A stretch of DNA of 52,878 nucleotides from Tepidiphilus sp. J10 (GCA_945897865.1 CAMDHJ010000007.1:1-52878), one strand, 5' to 3'; counted from the first letter of the stretch, positions 16,077 through 24,465 are shown. A program made the numbers and translations. Notes: generated by a model from the letters alone, not told the origin.

Positions 16077-16410
16077 ACCAGCCGCCACTGACCGAACTTG
16101 GCACCACGAATCGTCAGGACCGCCTGCTTGAGGTCGACGTCGGCAAGCTTGAGATTCAGCGCTTCGGACAGGCGCAGGCCCGTCACACTGAGCAGGCCGA
16201 TCAAGCCGTGGAACACCCACGGGCGTAGAGGGGTCGACGGCCAGGCCACAGGAAGTTCCAACGCCGCATCCAACACCGCCGGATCTCGTCCTCGGTGTAC
16301 AGGTGCGGTCTGGCGCGCGTGGAGTGGTGTGGCAATAGGCAGAGCGGAGGGATCTCCGTGCGGCTGTCGGTGGCGCTGCGATGACGGGCGAAGCCGCGCA
16401 CGAAGCAAAG
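16070..16410 (-). pseudogene. Tyrosine recombinase fragment, frameshifted
   Basis: Two minus-strand frames together give a recombinase core. The first frame (16410 to about 16275) has VRGFARHRSATDSRTEIPP and HLYTEDEIRR. The second (16276 to 16070) has LRPWVFHGLIGLLSVTGLRL with SEALNLKLADVDL, which carries the first catalytic Arg (TGLRLSE). A frameshift separates them near 16275, and the distal Arg-His-Tyr half is missing. The PRTEIPP and LYTEDEI motifs are typical of integrases found in recombinase trios (RIT-like elements). It is dead. Its 5' end is fused to a DUF2721-like fragment and its 3' end to the HigB remnant. Confidence 0.75.
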
Positions 16411-16617
16411 CCGCGCCATCATGGCCGGCACGAACAACGCGCCGACCAACCAGCGCAGATTGCTGCCCAACAACGCATCCAGGAACAGCGCGGCGATCAG
16501 CGCGCAGACCAGCAGCGTGGAGAGCGCACCAAAATTGATTGCCCAACTGGTGTAGCCGGCGCGGCGGGAAAGGTTGGCGAATTCCTGTCTAGCGTCGGCT
16601 CTTGCGTGCTCGTTCAT
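16411..16617 (-). pseudogene. DUF2721-like membrane protein fragment
   Basis: Open from an ATG at 16617: residues ARQEFANLSRRAGYTSWAI, then a hydrophobic stretch (STLLVCALIAALFLDALLG, LRWLVGALFVPAMMA). This resembles the second half of DUF2721 membrane proteins. The N-terminal helix is absent or frameshifted, and the C-terminus runs directly into recombinase sequence after about 69 residues. I read it as a gene truncated by insertion of the recombinase-bearing DNA. The family call is tentative. Confidence 0.5.
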
Positions 16618-16714
16618 TGAATCCCAGCGGTTTCCACAACGCGTCCAACAAAACGATCCAGGCTCGCAAACAATATTGCCAGCTCGAAACAGCCAACCCA
16701 AAAGATTCACTCCA

Positions 16715-17227
16715 TTACTCTGGTTCAAGCAATATCGAACGGATGGTTTCTATCGTCATCAGCAGCGTCATGGGCTGCAAAGGCGATTCAACGAAGCCGC
16801 GCGAAAGGTAGAACTGTCTTGCCGAGTCGGAGAGCGCGTGCACCAGCAGGGCGAATACGCCGGCCTCGCTGGCGACGTTCACCGTCCGCAGCATGGCATC
16901 GCGCAGCAAAGCCTGGCCGATGCCCTGATTGTGGTAACGCTGGTCGACGGCCAGCCGGCCAAGCAGCAGGATGGGCAAGGGATCGTGCATATTGCGCCGC
17001 ATTGTTTTGGGCGCTGACGCATGGCTGATGGCCCCTGCCGACAAGCTGTAATACGCGATGATGTCCTCGCCGACACACAGCACGAAGCAGCGGGAAGCGC
17101 CGGTTGCATGGTTCTTGAGCGCGCGCCTTTTCAGCCAGTCGTTCAGCGACGCTTCGCCGCTGTCGAAATTCGTCAGCGCGTGATCGGGCCGGATCGGCGC
17201 CGGCGGCGTCAAATCCACTTCGGTCAT
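16715..17227 (-). CDS. GNAT-family toxin (TacT/AtaT type)
   Basis: 170 residues with an acetyltransferase fold: FDSGEASLNDWLKRRALKN near the N-terminus, the acetyl-CoA loop QRYHNQGIGQALLRDAM and the catalytic Tyr region ARQFYLSRGFVESP. Toxins of this family acetylate the amino group of charged tRNAs and block translation. The gene starts in the stop of the DUF1778 antitoxin (ATGA overlap), the classic antitoxin-toxin order. No disruption is visible, so the module is probably active. Which tRNA is targeted cannot be told from the sequence. Confidence 0.9.
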   Translation of the reverse strand: MTEVDLTPPAPIRPDHALTNFDSGEASLNDWLKRRALKNHATGASRCFVLCVGEDIIAYYSLSAGAISHASAPKTMRRNMHDPLPILLLGRLAVDQRYHNQGIGQALLRDAMLRTVNVASEAGVFALLVHALSDSARQFYLSRGFVESPLQPMTLLMTIETIRSILLEPE

Positions 17228-17511
17228 TTTTCCCAGGGTGCTTTCGTCTTGAGCAAGCGGCGCAGCTTGTCGGTCGCTGGCAATGGGTGATCGAGCAGCA
17301 TCTGAAATTTGGCGAAGGTGTCGGCATCGACGCTGAAAAATGCCTGATCAAGCAGGACGTCCTCCGCCTCGCGACAGGCGGCTTCCAGCATGAAGTCGGA
17401 TCGACTGCGGCCCAGACGCTCCGCAGCCTGGTCGATCAGGTCGCGTTGTCTGGCCTTGGCGCGGATGTTGATGGAAACGGAAGCCGCTTCCCGGGGTTGT
17501 GCAGGTAACAT
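17224..17511 (-). CDS. DUF1778 ribbon-helix-helix antitoxin (TacA type)
   Basis: 95 residues. An N-terminal ribbon-helix-helix DNA-binding domain (SVSINIRAKARQRDLIDQAA, RLGRSRSDFMLEAA) leads to an acidic toxin-wrapping C-terminus (FFSVDADTFAKFQMLLDHPL). GGAGGAAGG lies just before the ATG. As in related modules it should repress its own operon together with the toxin. The AT-rich stretch just upstream (around 17535-17560, with TTGTGTATAAC) is a likely promoter and operator. It is coupled by a four-base overlap to the GNAT toxin. Confidence 0.9.
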   Translation of the reverse strand: MLPAQPREAASVSINIRAKARQRDLIDQAAERLGRSRSDFMLEAACREAEDVLLDQAFFSVDADTFAKFQMLLDHPLPATDKLRRLLKTKAPWEK

Positions 17512-17623
17512 GGCCTTCCTCCTTGTGTGCGTTTAAGCATACTTAGTTGTGTATAACGTTGCGACACAAATCTGTGTGCTTTTCCCGCAACCAAAGCCAA
17601 ACATACGCCGTAGGAGCGGGTTT

Positions 17624-17770
17624 GTAGGGCGGAAAAGCGGCTGTAATGCGCCTTCCGCCGTATGCACCGCATCCACCCGAACTACGAGTCAGCCTGACCA
17701 CAGGAGCACGGTGCGCGGGATCAACCGGGGTTCATTCGGCGGAAGGCGCCTGTCGGCTTTTCCGCACTAC
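17624..17770. repeat. REPIN-like palindrome, family A copy 2 (right border of accessory island)
   Basis: 147 bp: left arm GTAGGGCGGAAAAGC with GCGCCTTCCGCCG, right arm CGGCGGAAGGCGC with GCTTTTCCGCACTAC, separated by extra central sequence of about 80 bp. The terminal CTAC (17767-17770) supplies, on the minus strand, the TAG stop of the ABC permease gene. Its partner at 13110-13205 lies at the other edge of the defence and toxin region. Confidence 0.8.
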
Positions 17771-18990
17771 TCATGCCGCAACGCTTCGATCGGGTCCATG
17801 CGAGCGGCGCGGCGAGCAGGGAAGTAGCCGAACAGCACGCCGATGCCGGCGGAGAACATCAGCGACAGCAGGTTGATGAACGGGTCGAACGCGTAGGGCA
17901 TCCCCATCAGGCTGGATAGTCCCCAGGATGCAGCGGTAGCGATCAGGATGCCGATCACGCCGCCCAGCGCCGACAGCACTACGGCTTCGATCAGGAATTG
18001 CAGCAGGACTTCATGTTCCAGCGCGCCGATGGCCAGGCGCAGTCCGATTTCACGGGTGCGTTCAGTGACGCTGACCAGCATGATGTTCATGATGCCGATA
18101 CCCCCCACCAGCAGGCTGACCGCCGCCACTGCGCCGAGCAGCGCGGTCAGCACCTGGGTGGTGCTGGACAGCGTTTCGGCCAGTTGCTGGGTGTCGAAGA
18201 TGTTGAAGTTGTCGTCGTCACCCGCTGCCAGGTTGCGACGTTCGCGCAACAGTTGCGTCAGGCTGGATTTCAAACGTTCGCCGTCGCTACCGTCCTTCAT
18301 CGACACCAGCAACGTGGCGATCTTGAGGCTACCGGTGACGCGGCGTTGCAGCGTGCGCAACGGCACCACCACGGTGTCGTCCTGGTCGCCCATGCCGCTC
18401 TGGCCCTTGGCGGCGAGGATGCCGATCACGGTGCAGGAGAATTTGCGTACGCGCAGTTGCTGGCCGAGGCCGGTTTTCCCGGCCGTGCCATCGAAGATTT
18501 CGCGCCGTACCGTCTCGCCGATGATGCACACGGCCGCACCCGCAGTCTGTTCGTCGTCTTCAAAGATGCGGCCGCTGGCGAGCTCCCAGTTACCGGTATC
18601 GAACCAGGCGTTACTGCTGCCGATGACGCTGGTGGACCAGTTGCGCCCGTTGGCCACCACGGTGACGCTGGCGCGGCCTTCCGGCGCTACTGCGGCAACG
18701 CCGCCGATCTGCGAGGCGATGGCTTCGGCATCGCCGTCCTTGAATTGCGGCACGCCTGCACCCCCGCCGCCGCTGCCGCCCGGCCCCGAGCGCTGGCCAG
18801 GGCGCACCATCAACAGGTTGGTGCCCAGACCGGAGATTTGCGCCTTGATCGATGCAGTGGCGCCATTGCCGAGCGTGACCATGGTGATCACCGCGCTGAC
18901 GCCGATGACGATACCCAGAATGGTGAGGAACGAACGCAGCAGATTGCGGCGGATCGAGCGGAGCGCCAGCATGAAAACGCTGTATAGCAT
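17767..18990 (-). CDS. MacB-type ABC transporter permease (FtsX-like)
   Basis: 407 residues. One N-terminal transmembrane helix (LLRSFLTILGIVIGVSAVIT), a large periplasmic domain (about 50-275), and three C-terminal helices with the FtsX signature VGGIGIMNIMLVSVTERTRE and IGLRLAIGA. The end is ARRAARMDPIEALRHE. In MacB the ATPase and permease are fused; here they are separate genes. It couples ATP hydrolysis on the inner face to substrate movement through adaptor and outer-membrane channel. GGAGAAAG precedes the ATG, which overlaps the ATPase stop by one base. Its TAG stop is formed by the end of a palindromic repeat. Confidence 0.92.
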   Translation of the reverse strand: MLYSVFMLALRSIRRNLLRSFLTILGIVIGVSAVITMVTLGNGATASIKAQISGLGTNLLMVRPGQRSGPGGSGGGGAGVPQFKDGDAEAIASQIGGVAAVAPEGRASVTVVANGRNWSTSVIGSSNAWFDTGNWELASGRIFEDDEQTAGAAVCIIGETVRREIFDGTAGKTGLGQQLRVRKFSCTVIGILAAKGQSGMGDQDDTVVVPLRTLQRRVTGSLKIATLLVSMKDGSDGERLKSSLTQLLRERRNLAAGDDDNFNIFDTQQLAETLSSTTQVLTALLGAVAAVSLLVGGIGIMNIMLVSVTERTREIGLRLAIGALEHEVLLQFLIEAVVLSALGGVIGILIATAASWGLSSLMGMPYAFDPFINLLSLMFSAGIGVLFGYFPARRAARMDPIEALRHE

Positions 18991-19715
18991 CAGACTTTCT
19001 CCTCCGGCGCGGCGGTGATCGGCTGCGGGTTCGTTTCGTCGTAGGCGATGCTGCCGTCCTTGAAATGCACCATGCGGTGCGCGTAGGCCGCCATGTCGGG
19101 TTCATGCGTAACCATCAGCACGGTGATGCCGTGGTCTTTGTTCAGCCCCATCAGCAGGCTCATGATTTCGTGGCTGCGTTGCGTATCGAGGTTGCCAGTG
19201 GGTTCGTCGGCCAGCACTACGGCCGGTTGGGTGACGATGGCGCGGGCGATGGCGACGCGCTGTTGCTGGCCGCCGGACAGTTCCGCCGGCGTGTGATGTT
19301 CCCAGCCGCCGAGTCCCACAGCTTGCAGCGCCCTGGCCGCGGCTGCACGGCGCACGCTGGCGCTGTCGCCGCGATACAGCAGCGGCAGTTCCACATTCTC
19401 TTGCGCCGAGGTGCGCGCCAGCAGGTTGAAACCCTGGAACACGAAGCCGAGATAGCGTCGCCGCAGCCGTGCGCGCTGGTCGCGCGATAGCGCTTCGACA
19501 TGCGCGCCCTTGAACAGGTACTCGCCGCCAGTGGGCGTATCCAGGCAACCGAGGATGTTCATCGCAGTCGATTTTCCGGAGCCGCTCGGCCCCATGATGG
19601 CGACGAACTCGCCGGCGTGGATGTCCAGGTCGATGCCCTTGAGTGCCATCAATTCGGCTACACCGCTGCCATAGCGTTTGGTGACGCCACGCAACTGGAT
19701 CAGGAGGTCGCTCAT
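18990..19715 (-). CDS. MacB-type ABC transporter ATP-binding protein
   Basis: 241 residues with a complete nucleotide-binding domain: Walker A GPSGSGKST (near residue 42), Q-loop FVFQGFNLL, signature LSGGQQQRVAIARA, Walker B VVLADEPTGNLD and the H-loop His in MVTHEP. It belongs to the LolD/MacB/FtsE-like group. It overlaps the adaptor gene by four bases upstream and the permease by one base downstream. Substrate is unknown; relatives export macrolides, peptides, siderophores or lipoproteins. Confidence 0.94.
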   Translation of the reverse strand: MSDLLIQLRGVTKRYGSGVAELMALKGIDLDIHAGEFVAIMGPSGSGKSTAMNILGCLDTPTGGEYLFKGAHVEALSRDQRARLRRRYLGFVFQGFNLLARTSAQENVELPLLYRGDSASVRRAAAARALQAVGLGGWEHHTPAELSGGQQQRVAIARAIVTQPAVVLADEPTGNLDTQRSHEIMSLLMGLNKDHGITVLMVTHEPDMAAYAHRMVHFKDGSIAYDETNPQPITAAPEEKV

Positions 19716-21049
19716 TTTTCCGCAGGGGCCAATTGGTCGGTGATCACCTGCATACCAGGGCGCAGGTCACCGCCGACGATCTCGGTCATGCGGCTGTCGC
19801 TGATGCCGGGGGTTACCGCCACGGCCACCGGTTTGCCATCGCGCAGCACCCAGACCTGGCGGGCGGCTGCCGTGCTGGCCTCGGCGGCCGCAGATTTGCG
19901 GCTGTTGCTGCGCGGCATGCGCGGCATCAGGTTGATGCCCGTGGTCTTTTTGGCCGATGCATCTGTCGCTGCCGTGGGCGAGAAACGCAGCGCGGTGTTG
20001 GGCGCCAGCAGCACGTCATGACGCTGCGTCGCGGTAATCGTGGCGGTGGCGGTCATGCCGGGGCGCAGGCTGAGATCGGCGTTATCCACGTCGAGATAAG
20101 TCAGGTAGGTGACGACGTTGTCGGTGATGGTCGAACCGAACCCCACGCGGGTGATGCGGGCGGGAAATTTACGGGTGGGATAGGCGCTGACGGTGAAGGT
20201 GGCGTTCTGCCCTACTTTCACCGCGCCGACGTCGGCCTCATCGACATACACCCACAGGCGCAACTTGCTCAGGTCGTCGGCAACGGTGAACAGGGTCACC
20301 GCCTGCAGCGATGCGGCGACAGCATTGCCGGGATCAACACTGCGCGTGAGCACCACGCCGTCGCTCGGCGCGACGATCGACGCCTTGGACAGATTGGTCC
20401 GGTCGGTGGACAGCGCCGCCTGCGCGTCGGTCACGTTGGCCCGGGCGCTGGCCTGATCGGCGATGGCGCGGTCCAGTGCCGCGCGGCTGGCATCCAGCTC
20501 GGCTTTCGAAGGCACTTTGCCGCCCGACAGGCGTGCCACTTCCTCGAAGCGCGCCAGATTGGCTCTGGCCTCCTTGGTCGTCGCCTCGGTTTGCGCGACC
20601 TTGGCCTGTGCTGCTGCCAGGGCTGCGCTGGAGCGCAGGATCTGGTCGCGCAGTTTGGCAGTGTCCAGTTCGACCAGCGCCTGGCCTTTGCGGATGCGGT
20701 CGTTGACGTCGACATTGACCTTCAACACGGTGCCCGAAAGTTCGCTGCCAATGTTGACCGAGCGGGTCGGCTGCAAGGTGCCGTTGGCGGTGACGGTCAG
20801 CGTCAGATCGCCGCGCGCCACCGTCTCGGTGATGTAGCGGGGCGCGGCATTGGCGTTGTTTAGCGCTTGCCAGTACCACAGGCCAGCGCCGATCAATACC
20901 AACAACAGCGCGCCACCCCACAGCAGCGGACGGCGATACCAGGCGCGCTGCATGGGTTCGTCGAGCAGTTGCGTGAGATCGTCCGGCGGCGTGGCGGGTG
21001 CCGGGATGGGAGAGGTAGATGGAGAGGAAGGCGATGCGGGGGCGTTCAT
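19712..21049 (-). CDS. MacA-like periplasmic adaptor (membrane fusion protein)
   Basis: 445 residues. One N-terminal transmembrane helix (LLWGGALLLVLIGAGLWYW), then the lipoyl half-motif SVNIGSELSGTVLKVNVDVN. A helical hairpin follows with a long coiled coil (about 130-215: LAAAQAKVAQTEATTKEARA), then the beta-barrel and membrane-proximal domains (SLRPGMTATATITATQRHDV, GKPVAVAVTPGISD). The hairpin tip contacts the outer-membrane channel. An Ala/Ser-rich insert near 365-395 (SNSRKSAAAEASTAAAR) is unusual. Overlaps of four bases at both ends show tight coupling to neighbours. Confidence 0.92.
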   Translation of the reverse strand: MNAPASPSSPSTSPIPAPATPPDDLTQLLDEPMQRAWYRRPLLWGGALLLVLIGAGLWYWQALNNANAAPRYITETVARGDLTLTVTANGTLQPTRSVNIGSELSGTVLKVNVDVNDRIRKGQALVELDTAKLRDQILRSSAALAAAQAKVAQTEATTKEARANLARFEEVARLSGGKVPSKAELDASRAALDRAIADQASARANVTDAQAALSTDRTNLSKASIVAPSDGVVLTRSVDPGNAVAASLQAVTLFTVADDLSKLRLWVYVDEADVGAVKVGQNATFTVSAYPTRKFPARITRVGFGSTITDNVVTYLTYLDVDNADLSLRPGMTATATITATQRHDVLLAPNTALRFSPTAATDASAKKTTGINLMPRMPRSNSRKSAAAEASTAAARQVWVLRDGKPVAVAVTPGISDSRMTEIVGGDLRPGMQVITDQLAPAEK

Positions 21050-22593
21050 TTCGGGTCAGTCCGGTTTGTTGCTTCGATATCAGGAAGCTGAGCTGGGGCA
21101 AGCTGAGCGGGGTTCCAACCGCCACCCAGCGCCTTGTACAGACGCACATGGTCGGTGGCGAGGTCGGCGCGGGAGCTGGCGACGCTGTCTTGCGTGCTGA
21201 GTAGGCTGCGCTGGGTTTCCAATACAACCTGAAAGTCCACCAGACCGCTGTCATAGCGTTGCCGCGCCATCAGCGCAGCGTTGCCGGCGGCTTCGGCGGC
21301 CAGTTCCAGTCGGCGCAGGCGCAGACGCTCGCCGCGCAGCGCGACCAACGCGTCTTCTACCTCCTGCAAGGCGGTCAACACGGTGGCCCGGTATGCCTGC
21401 TCGGCCTGATCCAGCGCGGCTTGTTCGGCGCGCAGATTGGCGCGCGCCGCGCCGCCATCGAAGATCGGCAGCGAGACACTGGCCAGCAAGGAACTGACCA
21501 CCGATGCGCCATCGGTCAGCGCACCCAGGGTCAGCGCGCTCAAACCCAGCGAACCGCCCAGCCGGAAACTCGGCTTGCGCGCCGCATCGGCTTGAGCAAC
21601 CTGGGCCAGCGCCGCCGTCACCCGATGTTCTTCAGCGCGCACGTCGGGCCGCTGGCGCAAGGTTTCGGCGGGAAAACTCAAGACCAGATCGTCGGCGGCC
21701 TGCGGCAAGCTGCCACTTGCTGCAAATTCGGTTGCTAATTCGGTTGCTAATTCGGTTGCCAACTCGCTCGACAAGGCCGCCGGCGGCTGGCCGGTGAGCA
21801 CCGCAAGGGCATGCCGGGTTTGTTCGATGCTGGTCTGCAGGACCGGCAGTTGTGCGCGCGTCTGCTCGATGGCCGTTTGCGACTGCTCGACTTCGAGCGA
21901 GGAGACCAGGCCGGCCTGCAAGCGCCATTGCGTGATCTGCAGCGTTTCCAGCTGACTGGCCAGATTGGTTTCGGCAATCGCCAGCCGCGCTTGGGCGGCG
22001 CGCAGCGCGATGTAGTCCAGCGCCACCTCGGCCGCAATCGAAACCTGCACATCGCCCAGGCTCGCTCCGCTGGCGCGGACACTGGCCTCGGCGGCATCCA
22101 CTGCGCTTTGTCTGCCACCAAAAATATCCGGCTCCCAGCTTGCATCCAAACCAGCCTGAAAGCTGTTGGCCGTCTTGCTATTGCCGGATTTGCCACGCTG
22201 CGCCGAAGCCGAAGCGTCCAGTACCGGCAAGCGCCCGGCCGCCGCCACATCGCGTAGCGCCCGCGCCTGCCGCAGCGCGGCCTGTGCCGACTGGACGCTG
22301 GTATTGGTCTGCAAGGCTCGGCTGACGAGATTGGTCAGCAGCAGGTCGTCGAAGCGCGACCACCATTGCGCCAGCGAACTGACGTTGGCCTGGGCGTTAG
22401 CTTGAGCAGAAACCTCCGGGACGGACCATGTAGCTGGAATCTCCACGCCGCCGTCAGGCTTGTGCTGCGGGGTAACCGCCGCGCAAGCGCTCAGGATCAG
22501 CGCCAGGCCAACCGCAACGATCGGCATGCGTAAGCCGCGTACAGCCGGTCTGCCGCAGGTGACGCGAAAAATAGACGTGAACAAGGTTGGCAT
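21046..22593 (-). CDS. NodT/TolC-family outer-membrane efflux lipoprotein
   Basis: 515 residues from 22593. A signal with lipobox ILSAC leads to two tandem outer-membrane efflux domains (QAALRQARALRDVAAAGRLP, SLGLSALTLGALTDG, RQRYDSGLVDFQVVLETQRS), the trimeric channel fold. The start is uncertain: 22593 gives a basic n-region before the hydrophobic stretch, while ATG at 22527 gives a shorter signal; neither has a clear ribosome-binding site. A 12-bp unit repeated three times (21725-21760) adds an ELAT-type tetrapeptide repeat. It heads the efflux operon and is divergent from the small secreted protein gene at 22861. Confidence 0.9.
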   Translation of the reverse strand: MPTLFTSIFRVTCGRPAVRGLRMPIVAVGLALILSACAAVTPQHKPDGGVEIPATWSVPEVSAQANAQANVSSLAQWWSRFDDLLLTNLVSRALQTNTSVQSAQAALRQARALRDVAAAGRLPVLDASASAQRGKSGNSKTANSFQAGLDASWEPDIFGGRQSAVDAAEASVRASGASLGDVQVSIAAEVALDYIALRAAQARLAIAETNLASQLETLQITQWRLQAGLVSSLEVEQSQTAIEQTRAQLPVLQTSIEQTRHALAVLTGQPPAALSSELATELATELATEFAASGSLPQAADDLVLSFPAETLRQRPDVRAEEHRVTAALAQVAQADAARKPSFRLGGSLGLSALTLGALTDGASVVSSLLASVSLPIFDGGAARANLRAEQAALDQAEQAYRATVLTALQEVEDALVALRGERLRLRRLELAAEAAGNAALMARQRYDSGLVDFQVVLETQRSLLSTQDSVASSRADLATDHVRLYKALGGGWNPAQLAPAQLPDIEATNRTDPK

Positions 22594-22775
22594 CGAGTTT
22601 TTGAGTGTGTAAGGGGTTTTCAGACGTTGCACGGCGCTGAATCCGATTCGATCCTCGCCGCACAACAGCCTCGCCAATCATGAACTGCAATGATGTAAAG
22701 AAATGTTCGGAAGCGCACGCACCGCTGGAAATAAAAATTCCAGCCAGAAAGATGAGTGCGGACATTCCGCGCTAT

Positions 22776-22789
22776 GTACGTTGGCGCAC
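22776..22789 (+). promoter_or_regulatory. GTnCG-N4-CGnAC dyad, site 4
   Basis: Context ATGTACGTTGGCGCACCGA with CTATGT just before it, 71 bp upstream of the Asp/Arg-rich secreted protein. It also lies in the divergent region of the efflux operon. Confidence 0.55.
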
Positions 22790-22860
22790 CGATTTGACCG
22801 CCATGTTTGCCTAGGCTGGGGTTGCAGGTTCGCCTGCACAATTTTTCGGAAGGAACCATC

Positions 22861-23331
22861 ATGAAACGTTTGCTATTTGCCGCAGCCCTCACCGCCATCA
22901 CCGCGCCGTCGCTTGCCGCTGATGTCGGGTTATCGCTCAGCATTGGACAACCTGGCTTCTATGGTCACATCGACATCGGAGACTTTCCTCGACCCCAACT
23001 GATCTATCAGCAGCCGCGCGTCATGTATCGGTCAGCGATGCACCGCCCGCCAATCTACATGCACGTACCACCCGTTCACGCGAAGAACTGGCCCAGATAC
23101 TGCCGTCAGTACAACGCCTGCAACGAACGGGTCTACTTTGTGCAGGACACTTGGTACAAGCATGAGTACGTGCCGCGTTTCCAGGAACGTCATCAAAACC
23201 GACGCGATGATCGCCGGGGCGATCGGCGGGATGACCGTGGAGATGATCGCAACAACAATGATCGCAACAACAACGATCGCCGCGACAACGACCGCCGCGA
23301 CGACCACCGTGGGCATGGATCCAATCGCTGA
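22861..23331 (+). CDS. Secreted protein with low-complexity Asp/Arg/Asn-rich tail
   Basis: 156 residues. A signal peptide (MKRLLFAAALTAITAPSLAA) precedes a central region rich in Tyr/Pro/His (VMYRSAMHRPPIYMHVPPVH) with a conserved-looking YCRQYNACNERVYFVQDTWY; its two Cys could form a disulphide. The last 45 residues are repeats of DDR, NNND and RRD units. AAGGAA precedes the ATG. I do not recognise a named family beyond short envelope-stress-like proteins. The tail might bind metal, nucleic acid or anionic polymer. The next gene has a similar tail. Confidence 0.8.
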   Translation: MKRLLFAAALTAITAPSLAADVGLSLSIGQPGFYGHIDIGDFPRPQLIYQQPRVMYRSAMHRPPIYMHVPPVHAKNWPRYCRQYNACNERVYFVQDTWYKHEYVPRFQERHQNRRDDRRGDRRDDRGDDRNNNDRNNNDRRDNDRRDDHRGHGSNR

Positions 23332-23388
23332 GCAAGCCTGGTCCAACTGCCTGACGGGCAGTTCTACAACTTCAATCAAGGATGCATC

Positions 23389-23556
23389 ATGAAAAAGCTG
23401 ATTTTGATACTGAGTTTGCTGGCAGTCGGATTGAGCGGCTGTTATGTCGTGCCGCACCGCGACCATGACGGCGGCTATCGGGGCGATCGGGATCAACGCC
23501 ATGACGATGACCGGGACCACAGACATGATCGTGGCGATCGAGACGGTTATCGGTGA
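23389..23556 (+). CDS. 55-residue lipoprotein with His/Asp/Arg-rich tail
   Basis: MKKLILILSLLAVGLSGCYV is a clear lipoprotein signal (Cys18). The remaining 37 residues are almost only His, Asp, Arg, Gly and Tyr (e.g. DRDQRHDDDRDHRHDRGDRD), a composition able to bind metal ions. AAGGA lies upstream of the ATG at 23389. It follows the Asp/Arg-tailed secreted protein by 57 bp and ends 18 bp before the next gene, so the three may be co-transcribed. No family recognised. Confidence 0.78.
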   Translation: MKKLILILSLLAVGLSGCYVVPHRDHDGGYRGDRDQRHDDDRDHRHDRGDRDGYR

Positions 23557-23574
23557 GTGTTTTACAGTGGCGCG

Positions 23575-24465
23575 ATGTTGAACTTCAAATCAGCCCTGTT
23601 GTTGCTCTGGCTCGCGCTGTCCGGCCTCGGGGTCGTGTTTGCCGCCGCGCCGGAGTCCTCCAGCGGCGCCTTGCTGCTCGCCAAATACACCTCGCTGGCG
23701 GGCCGGTTGCAGCAAAGCCCGTTCCAGCGCCCGCTCCATCTCGACTCAACCGAATCCGGCAACGACATCAAGGGCGATATCTATGCCGTGGTCGAATATC
23801 CGTTCGACACGGTTAACGCCAGGCTCAACGACCCGGACAACTGGTGCGATGTGTTGAGCCTGCATCTCAACACCAAGTATTGCCATGCCGCGTCTGACAA
23901 TGCCAAAACAATGCTGCACGTCAGCATCGGCAAAAAGCACAGCCAGCCGCTGGCTGACGCCTACCCGCTTGAGTTCGGCTATCGCGTCGCCTCGGCCACC
24001 GATAAATACCTGGAAATTCAGCTCAGTGCGGACAAAGGGCCGCTGGACACCCGCGACTACCGCATCCAGCTTCAGGCGATACCGCTGGCCAACGGCCGCA
24101 CCTTTCTGCACATGAGCTACTTTTATGCGTATGGATGGGCCGGTCGAATCGCCATGAAAACCTACTTCGCCAGCCTCGGCAGCGGCAAGGTCGGGTTCAC
24201 CGTCACCCACCGGCAAAGCAATGGACAACCCGAATACATCCGGGGCATGCGCGGCCTGATCGAGCGCAATGCCATGCGCTACTACCTGGCCATTGATGCC
24301 TTCCTTGGTGCATCTGTCGCAGCCCCCTCTCAGCAACTGCAAAAGCGCCTGCAAAGCTGGTTCACCGCCACCGAGCGATACCCTCGCCAACTGCATGAAA
24401 TTGAACGCACGGCATACATCGACATGAAACTGAGCGAATATTTGCGCCAGCGCGCCTTGCAATAA
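23575..24465 (+). CDS. Exported protein of unknown function
   Basis: 296 residues from ATG 23575; an upstream in-frame GTG at 23557 would overlap nothing and add six residues. A signal peptide (SALLLLWLALSGLGVVFAAA) is followed by a single soluble domain with DIKGDIYAVVEYPFDTVNAR, WCDVLSLHLNTKYCHAA, DYRIQLQAIPLANGRTFLHM and GFTVTHRQSNGQPEYIRGMR. Two Cys near residues 92 and 103 may pair in the periplasm. The pattern is conserved-looking but I cannot name a family; a lipid-binding START-like fold is possible on the arrangement of strands and helices, weakly. Confidence 0.75.
   Translation: MLNFKSALLLLWLALSGLGVVFAAAPESSSGALLLAKYTSLAGRLQQSPFQRPLHLDSTESGNDIKGDIYAVVEYPFDTVNARLNDPDNWCDVLSLHLNTKYCHAASDNAKTMLHVSIGKKHSQPLADAYPLEFGYRVASATDKYLEIQLSADKGPLDTRDYRIQLQAIPLANGRTFLHMSYFYAYGWAGRIAMKTYFASLGSGKVGFTVTHRQSNGQPEYIRGMRGLIERNAMRYYLAIDAFLGASVAAPSQQLQKRLQSWFTATERYPRQLHEIERTAYIDMKLSEYLRQRALQ

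Noticed and set aside
23200-23320. Tandem units (GATCGCAACAACAAC type) as a possible non-coding repeat array
   Set aside because: They are in frame and encode the charged tail of the secreted protein.
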